DNA of 64,000 nucleotides from Methyloterricola oryzae (GTDB taxonomy: Bacteria > Pseudomonadota > Gammaproteobacteria > Methylococcales > Methylococcaceae): NCBI RefSeq assembly GCF_000934725.1, contig NZ_JYNS01000002.1:248001-312000 (forward strand), written 5' to 3'. The number at the start of each line of letters is the position of its first letter. Position 1 is the first letter of the stretch. The translations under genes were made by a program, and so were the position numbers. Under the pieces are notes generated by a model, which saw only the letters and a list, made by a program, of their open reading frames with translations, was not told the DNA's origin and made no database searches. Shown here one piece after another: positions 45,313 to 54,460 of the stretch.

Positions 45313-46233
45313 TCAGGCCGTCACGCCGGCCTTTTCCTTGCGGCGGCCGACGATGCCCATGCCGGCCAGGGCGCTGCCGAACAGCCAGACAGCGGCGGGC
45401 ACCGGCACGGCCGAGGTGGTGATGCCTAGCTTGTAGTTGTCCACCCCGGTATTCCATTTGGAGAAGTCGACGCCGCCCAAATAGATGGAGTAGATTTTGC
45501 CGGCTTCAGCCAGGAATACGAAGTCGTTGACGGCGTCAACGTTATCCGAATATTTCAGGTTGGTGAGGCCCGTTGTGCCGAACGGGTTATCCTGGTTATA
45601 CGGACGTCCCGCTGCGGGATTATTCCAGGCGCCATGGTGGCTGTAGTTGCCGGTATTGGTGTCCATACCCTCGAAAACGGTGATTCCGAACCGGCTGAAG
45701 GTGGGGCTCTGGGCGCCCAAGGTTGACGGGTTCAGGTGGACGAACTGGGTCACATTGGACTGCAGCAGACCGATATCGGTCTGGTGTTTCCAACCGGTTG
45801 GGGTCACGTTGTCACGCCATGCACCGCCGCCGGTGTCGATCTCGGCGGCAGTGGTGTAGTAAGGCGAGGAGTTGTACTTGGTGGAATCGGCAGCCGAAAT
45901 TTCCGCGGAGTCGCCTGCACTTCCAAGTGAAACTGCCCAGTTCAGGTGCGATGATCCGCCGTACCCGAACGGAAGAGCGCCGCCTGTCGTACCGAGCCAA
46001 GGAAGGACTGTGCCTTTGTTGCCCTGGCTCTCTGGACCGGTCGCGATAGTGTCCACATCTGCTCCGTCATAAACTCGGGTCCAGCCATCAGTGGCGGTCG
46101 TCGCGGCTGTGGTGAAAGTGTTGTACATGGTGGTGGAGGCCGCCGAAGCATCGGAGATGGCCGCGACGGATAACGCGGAGCCGGCGAGAGCCATGCTGAT
46201 GGCCTTGGCCAGTTTAGTTCTATTTTTGTTCAT
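45313..46233 (-). CDS. VPLPA-CTERM (exosortase-type) sorting-domain protein
   Basis: A 306-residue secreted protein. A signal peptide ('ISMALAGSALSVAAISDASA') opens it, and a Thr/Ser/Gly/Asn-rich mature domain with few charges and no Cys follows. The C-terminal sorting tail is 'VPVPAAVWLFGSALAGMGIV' followed by a basic 'GRRKEK' cluster, the VPLPA variant of PEP-CTERM recognised by an exosortase. No exosortase gene is in this window. Such proteins go to the surface or the exopolysaccharide matrix. It has its own terminator and a long upstream region. Confidence 0.88.
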   Translation of the reverse strand: MNKNRTKLAKAISMALAGSALSVAAISDASAASTTMYNTFTTAATTATDGWTRVYDGADVDTIATGPESQGNKGTVLPWLGTTGGALPFGYGGSSHLNWAVSLGSAGDSAEISAADSTKYNSSPYYTTAAEIDTGGGAWRDNVTPTGWKHQTDIGLLQSNVTQFVHLNPSTLGAQSPTFSRFGITVFEGMDTNTGNYSHHGAWNNPAAGRPYNQDNPFGTTGLTNLKYSDNVDAVNDFVFLAEAGKIYSIYLGGVDFSKWNTGVDNYKLGITTSAVPVPAAVWLFGSALAGMGIVGRRKEKAGVTA

Positions 46234-46869
46234 GTATAGTTACCTTGTCACTGTGCTATGAGTGGTTGGTTTTTTTCATAGGCAGTGATGTCCGCGGCGC
46301 CCCGCTCCCGCTAAGGTGTGGTGTCGCGGTCCTCCCCATCACATGGAAGGCAGCCCGGCTGGCTTGGTGCCCAAGTCCCGTGGCTTTCCGGCCCCGCCTC
46401 GCGGCGAGTGTGGCATTGGCATCCTGCCTGCTGACGGTCCAACTTCCATCCATGGCTATAAGCCTTTATGTCCTTGTGCTTTCCCGAAGCGCAGCGTCGT
46501 GACGCCTAATGTCATAAGTGAGGAACTGAGAGCAACAGCTTACGACATGGTGCTACATAAGCATGTGCTATGCCATATTCAGCTACTGGTTTAACAATGG
46601 CTTATGAGTCTATTACTGGACGAAAGTGTGGGAAATCACTTAGTCTGTGGGATCTGGCTCAGAATGCTGGCGCCCTGAGGGTTGTTGCCGCGTTGTATTT
46701 CCGGTGCGCGCGATAAGGGAGTGACTTAGTTATAGAATGAACCGCAAGCAGGGCCTTTCTGCGACTTTGGAAGGGTGTCAAGCGTCTGGCTTGACGGCAC
46801 GATTCCTGGGACGATCTAATTGCTTTCTCCCAATCGCACCATTTCTACTGATCTCATTCGGATCTCTTT
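46234..46869. other. Intergenic region between the VPLPA-CTERM gene and the phosphatase gene
   Basis: About 640 bases without a credible gene. AAGGT precedes the minus-strand ATG at 46233 as a ribosome site. Composition is mixed and includes an AT-rich stretch around 46500-46620. Sequences faintly like sigma-54 -24/-12 elements occur on both strands, but their -12 parts are poor, so I call no promoter. The region is long enough to hold regulatory sites for both genes. Confidence 0.45.
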
Positions 46870-47358
46870 ATGGAGCAAATCAAGGTACTGTTCGTATGCA
46901 TGGGCAATATCTGCCGCTCGCCCACGGCGGAAGGCGTTTTCCGCAAGCTGGTCGAAGATGAAGGTGTTGCCGATTTTTTTCATATCGATTCCGCAGGCAC
47001 TCACGCTTACCACGTTAACAACCCACCGGACCACCGCGCCCAGAAAGCAGCTCTGGCGCGGGGAATCGACATCAGTCCTCTGCGTGCGCGCCAGGTCGCT
47101 GTGGGGGATTTTTCAAGGTTTCATCACATCCTGGTGATGGATCAGGAAAACTATGACGCACTTCGATTCATGTGTCCCAAGCCGCACACGCATAAGTTGC
47201 AGTTTTTCCTGGATTACGCGCCGGCCCTGCAGACACGCGAGGTTCCCGATCCCTATTACGGTGGTCCCCAGGGCTTTGAGCGGGTGCTGGACATGATTGA
47301 ACAGGCCTCGCGGGGCTTTCTCGATCGGGTCAGGCGGGAAGGCTTCGACACGAACTGA
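46870..47358 (+). CDS. Low-molecular-weight protein-tyrosine phosphatase
   Basis: A 162-residue phosphatase. The active-site loop C(X)5R is 'FVCMGNICRSPTAEG' near the N-terminus, and the general acid Asp is in 'VPDPYYGG' (about residue 131). It is the size of Wzb/Etp-type enzymes that dephosphorylate tyrosine kinases controlling capsule or exopolysaccharide export, or of housekeeping arsenate-reductase-like relatives. Neighbouring CapK-like and VPLPA-CTERM genes favour a surface-polymer role, but no kinase is nearby. Confidence 0.9.
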   Translation: MEQIKVLFVCMGNICRSPTAEGVFRKLVEDEGVADFFHIDSAGTHAYHVNNPPDHRAQKAALARGIDISPLRARQVAVGDFSRFHHILVMDQENYDALRFMCPKPHTHKLQFFLDYAPALQTREVPDPYYGGPQGFERVLDMIEQASRGFLDRVRREGFDTN

Positions 47359-47414
47359 CAAATTGCCACACGCGCGAGGGATGAAGCGTATGCCTTCGGA
47401 ACGGGCCTGCTGAG

Positions 47415-48791
47415 GTGCAGTCCGCCCTCGCGCGCCACATCCTGTTGCCTTTGCACGAGCGCCTGCTCCGCCGGCCTACGCTTGCATTCCTTAGCCAGAT
47501 GCGCGCAAGCCAATGGCTGTCGCGCAACGCAATCGAAGCACTGCAGGCCGATCGTCTCAGGTCACTGCTGCAGTCCGCCCTCCATCACAGTCCGTGGCAT
47601 GCGGGCCGCATCCAGGCGTCCGGAATCGATCTGGAAGCGCGGAATTTGCTCGCGGAGTTACGGCGCCTGCCGACGATGGACAAGGCCGAGGCGGCGGCCC
47701 ACCGCGACGCCATGGTGTGGCACCAGGCTCCGGGCGGCGCAATTCCCTACAGCACTGGCGGCTCAAGCGGAACGCCATTGCGCTTCTATTTTGGCAAGCG
47801 GCGGCAGGCGGCGGACATGGCAAGCCGCTTCCGCGCACGTGAATGGTGGGGTCACCGCTTTGGCGAGCCGGAGTTGCTCTTGTGGGGAGCACCCATCGAA
47901 CTGAGCCGCAGCGACGCGGTACGCGCGTTGCGTGACCGCAGTTTGAATCAATTGATGCTCAACGCATTCGCCATGAATGCGGCTAGCATGGACGGCTATC
48001 TGGATGCCATCGAGGCCTGGCGTCCCTCCTGCATCTACGGTTACGCCAGCAGCTTGAGCCTGTTGGCGGCCCATGTGCGCAGCCGTCGGAGAATCCTGCG
48101 CCTGCCATCGCTCAAGGTGGTCTACACGACGGGCGAAACGCTGTACCCGCACCAGCGGCAGTTGATCCGCGAGATCTTTGCCGCGCCGGTTGCCAACGAA
48201 TATGGCTGCCGCGATGGGGGGCTCATCGCCATGGAGTCACCGGACGGACAGATGCTGCTCAGCAGTGAGTCGGTGATTCTGGAGATTCTGGACGCGGAGG
48301 GTCGCGAGGTGGCGGTCGGTGAGGACGGTGAGGCAGTCATCACCAATCTCTACTCGGATGTGCAGCCCTTCATCCGTTATCGCACGGGTGATCTGGTGCG
48401 CCGATCGGATGCCGGCTGTGCCAGCGGGCGTGGCCTGCATGTGCTCGGCGATGTCATGGGGCGTCGTACGGATTTCGTGGTTCGGCCGGATGGTTCATTG
48501 TTGCACGGCCTGGCACTCATCTATGTCTTGCGCGAAACCCTGGGCGTTGCCGAGTTCAAGATCATTCAGCACGCGCTGGAAGATTTCGAGGTATTGGTCC
48601 GGCCCGGCGAAGGATGGGATGCGGCCAGTCGGGTGGCGATTACCCAGGGAATTCAGGCTCGGGTGGGCGAGGCTGCGCGGGTTCGTGTCGTGTCTGTGGA
48701 GTCCATTGAGCCGGAGGCTTCCGGCAAGCATCGCTACGTGGTCAGCCATGTGGCGATGCCCCGGCAGTTTGAAATACTCTCTGCGGACTGA
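47415..48791 (+). CDS. Adenylate-forming enzyme, PaaK/CapK-like
   Basis: A 458-residue member of the phenylacetate-CoA ligase / CapK family. The phosphate loop is 'YSTGGSSGTPLRFYF', then 'LKVVYTTGETLYPHQR' and 'ANEYGCRDGGLIAMES', and the adenylate-binding 'FIRYRTGDLVRR'. CapK homologues are common in capsule and exopolysaccharide clusters, where their acyl substrate is generally unknown. The start is GTG at 47415 with only a weak ribosome site. It follows the phosphatase by 56 bases and may share its operon. Confidence 0.82.
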   Translation: MQSALARHILLPLHERLLRRPTLAFLSQMRASQWLSRNAIEALQADRLRSLLQSALHHSPWHAGRIQASGIDLEARNLLAELRRLPTMDKAEAAAHRDAMVWHQAPGGAIPYSTGGSSGTPLRFYFGKRRQAADMASRFRAREWWGHRFGEPELLLWGAPIELSRSDAVRALRDRSLNQLMLNAFAMNAASMDGYLDAIEAWRPSCIYGYASSLSLLAAHVRSRRRILRLPSLKVVYTTGETLYPHQRQLIREIFAAPVANEYGCRDGGLIAMESPDGQMLLSSESVILEILDAEGREVAVGEDGEAVITNLYSDVQPFIRYRTGDLVRRSDAGCASGRGLHVLGDVMGRRTDFVVRPDGSLLHGLALIYVLRETLGVAEFKIIQHALEDFEVLVRPGEGWDAASRVAITQGIQARVGEAARVRVVSVESIEPEASGKHRYVVSHVAMPRQFEILSAD

Positions 48792-48811
48792 GTCCGGCCG
48801 GGCGGAGCGGT

Positions 48812-50482
48812 TCAGTCGCCCTCGGACACGGTAAGATCCATACCCGGTCGGAACTGTTTGACGACGCCTGCGCCGTTCCATTTCCTCAGATCGGCCAGGG
48901 TGACATTGAACTTCTTGGAGATAGCGGACAGGGAATCGCCCCGCTTGACTTTGTAGCGTAGCGACGGCGCTTCCTTCGCGGCCAGACTTGCCTTGGCAGT
49001 TTTGCGTGAGGGCACTTCCTTGCCGATTACCAACTGCTGCCCCCACTTGACGGGGGTCTTGGCGGACATGTGATTCATCTCGCGCAATTCGTCCACGCCA
49101 ACGCCGTTCTTGCGCGCAATGGAGAACAGGGTATCGCCTTTCTGCACCGTGTAGTTCACATTCCTGTGCGGCGCCTCGACGGCGTTGCCTTTTGAGGCAA
49201 TGGGCAAACGGTCGTGGATTCTCCCGCGGTAGCTCGTTGCGGTTTCTTCCTGCGTGGTCTCCCGATAACTCCGGTAACTTTTTGAACCGCCGCGCGCATG
49301 GCTGTCGATTCCCGCCTCGATCCGGCCGGAATCATCCGCTGACGGCTCGGTGGCGGCAGTAATCAAATCGTCCTGATACAGCGAGTCCTCGACATCGCTG
49401 TGGCGGCCGTGGCCAATGCCAGCCTCCACCAGTCGCGGCAGCGCCTCCTTGAAGCTGCGGTACTTGTGCGCGGGAACGTACAAGCGATAGGACCCGTGCA
49501 CATCGGCCACCTTGTGCTTGAAGCCGGGGTTCAATTCCATCATCTGATCCAGCGACAGGCCGGCCTCGTCGGCAGCCAGGGCCAGATCCAGTTGCGACTT
49601 CACCACCACGGTCTTGAACAGCGCCTTGTTGGGAATTTCCCGTAGGTCGATCCCGTAGCGGTCCGCGTTGGCGAAGACTCTGGACACGGCCAGCAGGCGC
49701 GGCACGTAGGTGCGTGTCTCCCTGGGGAGGTTGAGCGACCAGAAATCCGTGGGCAAACCGCGCGCTTCGTTGCGCTGGATGGCTCTGGATACGGCGCCTT
49801 CGCCACAGTTGTAGGCGGCAATCGCGAGCAGCCAGTCGCCGCCGAAATCCATGTGGAGTTTCTTCAGGTACTTGATGGCGGCCCGCGTCGATGCGTAAAC
49901 GTCTCTGCGCCCGTCATAGGAGCGGCTCTTCTTGAGCCCATAGAGCCGTCCGGTTGAAGGTATGAACTGCCAGATGCCGGCGGCGTGAGCCGGGGAGATG
50001 GCGTGCGGTTTGAAAGCGCTTTCAATCACAGGCAAAAGCGCAAGTTCCCCGGGCACCTCATGCTTCTCAACCTGCCTTACGATAGAGTACAGAAACGGCT
50101 CGGCGCGGCTCTGCACCCGTTCGATGTAATCCGGATGGTCGACAAACCAGGCCAATTCGCGGTCGATGTCCGGATGATTGACGGCGGGCAGGTCGTAGTG
50201 GTCGAACAGGCGCTCCCAAAGGTTTTCGTACTTGGACGAACCGCCGGTCTTGGTGCTCCGCGAGGATTTCTTCTTGAAGTGGAGATTGTCGGTGAATTTG
50301 CCCGACTGAGTTGACTCCGGCGGAACATTATCCGTTAAATTTGTCTCACCCTTGAGCTTGTTTGGATTGCTGGAACAGCCGGAGAGAGAAAGCGCCACAA
50401 TCGATGCGCAACAGATGATGCGGGGGAGAGATTTTCGCCGACTCAATGGTGTGTTCCTCAGGACTTTCATCCGATGAGACAT
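48812..50482 (-). CDS. mltD: Membrane-bound lytic murein transglycosylase D
   Basis: A 556-residue lipoprotein. The lipobox is 'ALSLSGC' (Cys near residue 36). The lytic transglycosylase domain carries the catalytic Glu in 'LLPVIESAFKPHAISPAHAAG' and 'IAAYNCGEGAVSRAI'. Two C-terminal LysM modules ('YTVQKGDTLFSIARKNGVGV', 'YKVKRGDSLSAISKKFNVTL') bind peptidoglycan. It is head-to-head with the methyltransferase gene, with only 24 bases between starts. A start at 50470 (MKVLRN) is also possible. Confidence 0.93.
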   Translation of the reverse strand: MSHRMKVLRNTPLSRRKSLPRIICCASIVALSLSGCSSNPNKLKGETNLTDNVPPESTQSGKFTDNLHFKKKSSRSTKTGGSSKYENLWERLFDHYDLPAVNHPDIDRELAWFVDHPDYIERVQSRAEPFLYSIVRQVEKHEVPGELALLPVIESAFKPHAISPAHAAGIWQFIPSTGRLYGLKKSRSYDGRRDVYASTRAAIKYLKKLHMDFGGDWLLAIAAYNCGEGAVSRAIQRNEARGLPTDFWSLNLPRETRTYVPRLLAVSRVFANADRYGIDLREIPNKALFKTVVVKSQLDLALAADEAGLSLDQMMELNPGFKHKVADVHGSYRLYVPAHKYRSFKEALPRLVEAGIGHGRHSDVEDSLYQDDLITAATEPSADDSGRIEAGIDSHARGGSKSYRSYRETTQEETATSYRGRIHDRLPIASKGNAVEAPHRNVNYTVQKGDTLFSIARKNGVGVDELREMNHMSAKTPVKWGQQLVIGKEVPSRKTAKASLAAKEAPSLRYKVKRGDSLSAISKKFNVTLADLRKWNGAGVVKQFRPGMDLTVSEGD

Positions 50483-50506
50483 TGCATTAATTGATCCTAC
50501 AACACA

Positions 50507-51253
50507 ATGAACCTAAAGCAAACCCTCGCAACCCCCGCCCGTTCACGACAGCAGTTTCTCGCGTGGTATCACGCCCAAGGCCCAGGACAGTTGCTGCGGA
50601 CTATTGAAGCGAGCTATCTCCTTACGGCTACCAAGCTTACGTACAATCAAAAAATATTACAAGTTGGCTGGATGGGTACGGAAAAGCACTATATCGATCA
50701 CGATCTTCGGGCAAATCTCGCCATCGTGGACATCGACGGGACTGCCTCCCCAACTGCCGAGTCGGTCATGCGGGGGGATGCAGAGGCCCTGCCCGTGGCG
50801 ACCGAGAGCATCGACGTGCTCGTGCTTCCGCACGTTCTGGAATTCGAGGATAATCCGCACCAGGTACTGAGCGAGGCCGTTCGTGTGCTCAAGCCGGAAG
50901 GGCTGATGATCGTCTTGGGCATCAACCCGTGGAGTCCCAAGTCAATGGCCAAGTACCTGATCTTTCGCAGCGATTTCACATTGAAAAACCGCATCGGGTG
51001 CTACCGGCTGATGGACTGGTTGACCCTGCTGAAATTGGAGTCCGAGTTTTCCGCCGGTTTCGGCCTGTCTTCCAGCCAGACCGTATTCCGTCCCGACTCG
51101 ATGCTTACGCGTTCGTTGGCTCACCTGGCAACCTCCTATGCTGTCAAGGCGACCAAGCGGACCTACACCTTGATCCCGATCAGATCGGTCTGGGTCAGGC
51201 CCGCCGGTATCTTGCCGGGACAAGTCATAGACACCCCGTTGATGCGTAAATAG
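50507..51253 (+). CDS. Class I SAM methyltransferase (YafS-like)
   Basis: A 248-residue protein with a variant methyltransferase fold: 'QVGWMGTEKHYIDH' in place of a standard glycine motif, then 'LPVATESIDVLVLPHVLEFE' and 'LKPEGLMIVLGINPWS'. It belongs to the family next to rnhA-dnaQ in gammaproteobacteria (yafS in E. coli). The substrate is unknown. It precedes rnhA by 3 bases and is presumably co-transcribed with it. Confidence 0.83.
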   Translation: MNLKQTLATPARSRQQFLAWYHAQGPGQLLRTIEASYLLTATKLTYNQKILQVGWMGTEKHYIDHDLRANLAIVDIDGTASPTAESVMRGDAEALPVATESIDVLVLPHVLEFEDNPHQVLSEAVRVLKPEGLMIVLGINPWSPKSMAKYLIFRSDFTLKNRIGCYRLMDWLTLLKLESEFSAGFGLSSSQTVFRPDSMLTRSLAHLATSYAVKATKRTYTLIPIRSVWVRPAGILPGQVIDTPLMRK

Positions 51254-51256
51254 TCC

Positions 51257-51718
51257 ATGTCTTCCAAAGTGATCTGTTACACCGACGGCGCCTGCAAGGG
51301 CAATCCTGGTCCGGGGGGCTGGGGCGTTTTGCTGACCTATGGGGACAAGTCAAAAGAGATTTATGGCGGGGAGGCCATAACCACCAACAACCGTATGGAA
51401 CTGATGGCGGCGATCCGCGCCTTGGAAACTTTGACGCGGCCCTGTGAAATCTGCCTGGTCACGGATTCGGTCTATCTGTCCAAGGGTATTTCCGAATGGT
51501 TGCCCAACTGGATCAGGCGCGGGTGGAAAACCGCCGGCAACGAGCCTGTGAAGAACGCCGATTTGTGGCAGCGCCTCAATGGTGCCCGGACGCGACACAG
51601 GATAGAGTGGCAGTGGGTTAAAGGTCACGCAGGACATCCGGGTAACGAGCGGGCTGACGTACTGGCTAACCGTGGCGTCAGCGAAGTGCTGGCGGCCCAG
51701 AGGGGCGCGGGCGGATGA
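51257..51718 (+). CDS. rnhA: Ribonuclease HI
   Basis: A 153-residue enzyme that degrades RNA in RNA:DNA hybrids. The four catalytic acidic residues are present: Asp in '[16 protein letters not shown]', Glu in '[10 protein letters not shown]', Asp in 'LVTDSVY' and Asp in '[10 protein letters not shown]'. The handle region '[20 protein letters not shown]' is complete. The stop overlaps the dnaQ start (ATGA, 51715-51718). Confidence 0.96.
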   Translation: MSSKVICYTDGACKGNPGPGGWGVLLTYGDKSKEIYGGEAITTNNRMELMAAIRALETLTRPCEICLVTDSVYLSKGISEWLPNWIRRGWKTAGNEPVKNADLWQRLNGARTRHRIEWQWVKGHAGHPGNERADVLANRGVSEVLAAQRGAGG

Positions 51719-52446
51719 GACAGATCGTTCTGGATACGGAAACCACCGGCCTGAATCCGGAAGAAGGACATCGCGTCATTGAAATCGGCTGCGTGGAGAT
51801 ACTGAATCGCAGGCTGACCGGCAACCGCTTTCACGTCTACATCAACCCGGAGCGAGAAATCGACCCTGGCGCGGTGGAAGTCCATGGATTGGATAACGCC
51901 TTCCTGGCGGACAAGCCAAGGTTCGCGGATATCGCGCAGGACTTTATCGCTTTTGTAGACGGCACGGAGCTGATCATTCACAACGCCCCGTTCGACGTCG
52001 GATTCCTAAATGCGGAACTGGGGCGTCTGCCCGACCTGAAGCCGGTGACCGATCATTGCGACGTGTTGGACACCCTGGCGCTGGCGCGCAAGAAGCATCC
52101 GGGTCAGCGCAATTCCCTGGATGCCTTATGTAAGCGCTACGGGGTGGATAACAGTCAGCGCGAACTGCATGGTGCCTTGTTGGACGCCGAGATTCTCGCA
52201 GACGTCTATCTCGCCATGACGGGCGGACAGGCGGTCCTGCTGCTGGAAGGTGATGCCGACAATCCCGGCGATGCACGGCTTTCGACAGGAGCCGGGTTGG
52301 TCCGCCCGGCTCGGAGAGCTGCGCGGCTTCCGCTACCTGTCCATCATTGTCAGGCGCATGAGCTGGAGGCACATGAAAGACGCCTCGACGCTATCGACAA
52401 AGCGAGCGGGGGACGCTGTTTCTGGCGGATGGAATCCCCATCGTGA
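51715..52446 (+). CDS. dnaQ: DNA polymerase III epsilon subunit (3'-5' proofreading exonuclease)
   Basis: A 243-residue DEDDh exonuclease. Exo I is '[20 protein letters not shown]', exo II lies in '[16 protein letters not shown]', and exo III is '[20 protein letters not shown]'. A C-terminal tail of about 50 residues, rich in Arg and Ala, ends the protein and should contact the polymerase alpha subunit. It is coupled to rnhA by a 4-base overlap. Confidence 0.95.
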   Translation: MRQIVLDTETTGLNPEEGHRVIEIGCVEILNRRLTGNRFHVYINPEREIDPGAVEVHGLDNAFLADKPRFADIAQDFIAFVDGTELIIHNAPFDVGFLNAELGRLPDLKPVTDHCDVLDTLALARKKHPGQRNSLDALCKRYGVDNSQRELHGALLDAEILADVYLAMTGGQAVLLLEGDADNPGDARLSTGAGLVRPARRAARLPLPVHHCQAHELEAHERRLDAIDKASGGRCFWRMESPS

Positions 52447-52594
52447 GTCGTGGCTTTGCACATGCGGCGATGGATGAAGCCTTGGGCCGTTGACGGCATG
52501 CGCACAGCTGTGGTGTCATTTCGCGAGATTCATGGCTCAACGGCGTGGCGTGGCTCCATGCCGTCTGGGTGATTTCCCCCATTCTTGATGCAAC

Positions 52595-52670
52595 GCCCTG
52601 GTAGCTCAATCGGTAGAGCGGCTCATTTGTAATGAGAAGGTTGCGGGTTCAATTCCTGTCCGGGGCTCCA
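52595..52670 (+). tRNA. tRNA-Thr (anticodon UGU)
   Basis: A complete 76-base cloverleaf with encoded CCA. The acceptor arm is GCCCTGG paired with CCGGGGC (one T-G pair). The D arm is AGCTCAATCGGTAGAGC, the anticodon arm CTCAT-TTGTAA-TGAG carries TGT, and the T arm contains GGTTCAATTCC. The discriminator base is T. Confidence 0.95.
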
Positions 52671-52677
52671 TAAATTC

Positions 52678-52706
52678 AAAGGCTTGCAGCGATGCAGGCC
52701 TTTTTT
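52678..52706 (+). terminator. Rho-independent terminator after tRNA-Thr
   Basis: AAAGGC and TGCA (with a T bulge) pair with TGCA and GCCTTT around a GCGA loop, followed by a T run (TTTTTT). It starts eight bases after the tRNA CCA end, so the tRNA is a single-gene transcript at its 3' side. Confidence 0.85.
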
Positions 52707-53099
52707 GCACTTGGCTGGGCCGATTACGTGGACAGTGCCGTGCAACCGGCTTAGATGCAGAGCTCTGTCTCAGGTTCCAAATTGCGGAATCGCTGGACCC
52801 TTGTGTGATGAAAGCAGTTCATTTCAACACGCGAGTGGCTTATTTCAACCTGAGGCAAGCAAATCCGGGCCTTTCGAGCTCAGTTGTTTTTTTGAAATCA
52901 ATAGGCTGTAGAAGTCGCGGCCGTGGCGCGCATTTTGCTTTACCCATACGGCACACTGACTGTGCGTGGTTAAACCAAGCGTCTTGGCCGGGGACCAAAT
53001 TTCCCCTATTTGGGAGCCGGCCCCTTTTTGTCGTCTGTTTTTAAGGCAGACCGCTTCGGGACGATTAACCGAGCGGGCAGCGTCGAACGTGAGCCTGCC
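52707..53099. other. Non-coding stretch with sRNA-like 3' end
   Basis: No convincing protein gene lies here. A hairpin GCACA-CTGAC-TGTGC (52951-52965) is followed by a larger plus-strand hairpin with a T run (annotated separately). Together these look like the 3' end of a small RNA, or a leftover transcription unit, between the tRNA terminator and the facing small membrane-protein gene. Confidence 0.4.
52986..53029 (+). terminator. Strong plus-strand hairpin with T run, possible sRNA terminator
   Basis: GGCCGG and CCAAAT on the 5' side pair with ATTTGG and CCGGCC on the 3' side around TTCCCCT, followed by CCTTTTT. The terminator points away from the neighbouring minus-strand gene and no protein gene precedes it, so it must serve an unannotated plus-strand transcript. 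Confidence 0.6.
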
Positions 53100-53297
53100 T
53101 CACAGCATCCAACCGGCCAGCAATATGATGACGCTGGGGAAAAGGGTGGCCGCGCCCCACCAAGCGCCAGACAGCAAAGCAATGAGGCTGATCGCGCTCA
53201 AAACGGTACCCGTTGCTTGAATTTTGCCTTTCAACTGGTGAATCGCTGCCTGCTTCCGGGTGTCAGACCTTTGGTCTTCAGTGACGGTTTTTGACAT
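53100..53297 (-). CDS. Small membrane protein (65 residues)
   Basis: It starts at 53297 with a polar, basic N-terminal third ('DTRKQAAIHQLKGKIQATG') followed by two short hydrophobic segments ('VLSAISLIALLSGAWWGA', 'LFPSVIILLAGWML'). The chain ends right after the second segment. This resembles short integral membrane proteins of unknown function. A frame open to 53372 upstream is unlikely to be translated. Confidence is moderate because of its length. Confidence 0.5.
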   Translation of the reverse strand: MSKTVTEDQRSDTRKQAAIHQLKGKIQATGTVLSAISLIALLSGAWWGAATLFPSVIILLAGWML

Positions 53298-53411
53298 GCC
53301 TGGTGCCTCGTTAGTGCGGTTTGTTCTAGCCGTAAAGCAGTGGGGCCGCGGCGCGCGTCCACCCCTGTTCACCGACCGGCAAAGCTGGTTTGGGATGCAC
53401 GAAACGGATGA

Positions 53412-54311
53412 CTACGGTATTTCTGGCGATAATCCGAGCCTGGCCAAGTCCCTTACGAGACCGGCGCACTCGCCCTGATCGAGTGGAAGGAGCGGCGGTC
53501 GCACGCTCTGCCAACTGTCTGCTCCGGGCTGTGAGGCCAACAAAGCTTTCATAACCGATACGAACGCATACGGCTGCAAAAGTTCCATCAGTCGGCATAT
53601 CGCTGTCCGGTCCGCCGGGTCGACCTCTGGCGCCAGAAGCCGGGCAATCAGTTCAGGCCAAAGGTTGGCCATGCCGCAGATCGTGCCCGCGCATCCTCGC
53701 TTCATCAGTTCCGGCAGATGTGGCTCATGCCCGGCCAGTATCGCGAGATCTGGGAATGTCTTGATCAGTTCCAGTGTGTGTTCCAGATCGGCGCCGCTGT
53801 CCTTCACGCCCGCGATGACTGGCTGAAATGCTCCGGCAAGGCGGGCCGCGGCGCGCAACGGGATCGGTACGCCCGAAAGCTGCGGAATATGATACAGATA
53901 GAGGCGCAGCCGCTGATCGTTCACTGTCTCAATCAAGCTCGCGTAGTAGCGAAACACCGCATCGTCCGACCATGCTTTCCAGAAAAATGCAGGAATCACA
54001 AGACAGCGTGAACAGCCGCATTCCAGAGCGTGGCGTGTCAGCGCAACGGTGTCCTCCAGAGCGGTGCAGCCGGTGGCCACGACGATGCGGGATGGTTCCA
54101 GGCCGGCCGATAAAAGCTGCTCGAGAGCTTGAGCACGTGCTCGCACGGAGAACGACGGACCTTCGCCGGTGGTGCCAAAGAGCGTAACGCCCTGAACACC
54201 CCGCGCCAGCAGGTCGCGAATATGCGACTCGAAGGCTGGGCAATCGATTTGCCCAGAAGAAGACAGAGGAGTCAGGCTAGCACACCACAATCCGCGAACC
54301 ACCGCAGGCAC
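53412..54311 (-). CDS. Dihydrodipicolinate synthase / N-acetylneuraminate lyase family aldolase
   Basis: A 299-residue TIM-barrel class I aldolase. 'LFGTTGEGPSFSV' is the carboxylate-binding loop, 'YLYHIPQLSGVPI' holds the catalytic Tyr, and 'IAGVKDSGADL' holds the Schiff-base Lys. The Arg of true DapA (in its Y-N-V-P-x-R-T-G motif) is replaced: here the block reads Y-H-I-P-Q-L-S-G, like sialate lyase. It is therefore probably not the lysine-pathway enzyme but a 2-keto-acid aldolase of unknown substrate. Confidence 0.85.
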   Translation of the reverse strand: MPAVVRGLWCASLTPLSSSGQIDCPAFESHIRDLLARGVQGVTLFGTTGEGPSFSVRARAQALEQLLSAGLEPSRIVVATGCTALEDTVALTRHALECGCSRCLVIPAFFWKAWSDDAVFRYYASLIETVNDQRLRLYLYHIPQLSGVPIPLRAAARLAGAFQPVIAGVKDSGADLEHTLELIKTFPDLAILAGHEPHLPELMKRGCAGTICGMANLWPELIARLLAPEVDPADRTAICRLMELLQPYAFVSVMKALLASQPGADSWQSVRPPLLPLDQGECAGLVRDLARLGLSPEIP

Positions 54312-54460
54312 CTGTCGAGCAAAACGGGGCTACGACAATAGCAAAGCCTTAGCCGGCGCGTCATCAGCAGCGATGTGAATCTCACTGCAGTAAGCAGCGC
54401 GCGTAGCGTCCCCTTGGTTGGCGATGGTATCGATGGAGCTGACGCGCGCTCGCGGCGTTC

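Noticed and set aside
46360-46376. Sigma-54-like -24/-12 promoter upstream of the VPLPA-CTERM gene (minus strand)
   Set aside because: The GGGCAC part fits, but the -12 part reads CAGC rather than TTGC, too weak to call. A similar plus-strand site near 46795 also has a poor -12.
52595-52670. tRNA-Thr as an integration site for a genomic island in 53-59 kb
   Set aside because: The region downstream is a mix of unknown and metabolic genes, but I found no integrase and no second copy of the tRNA 3' end within the window.
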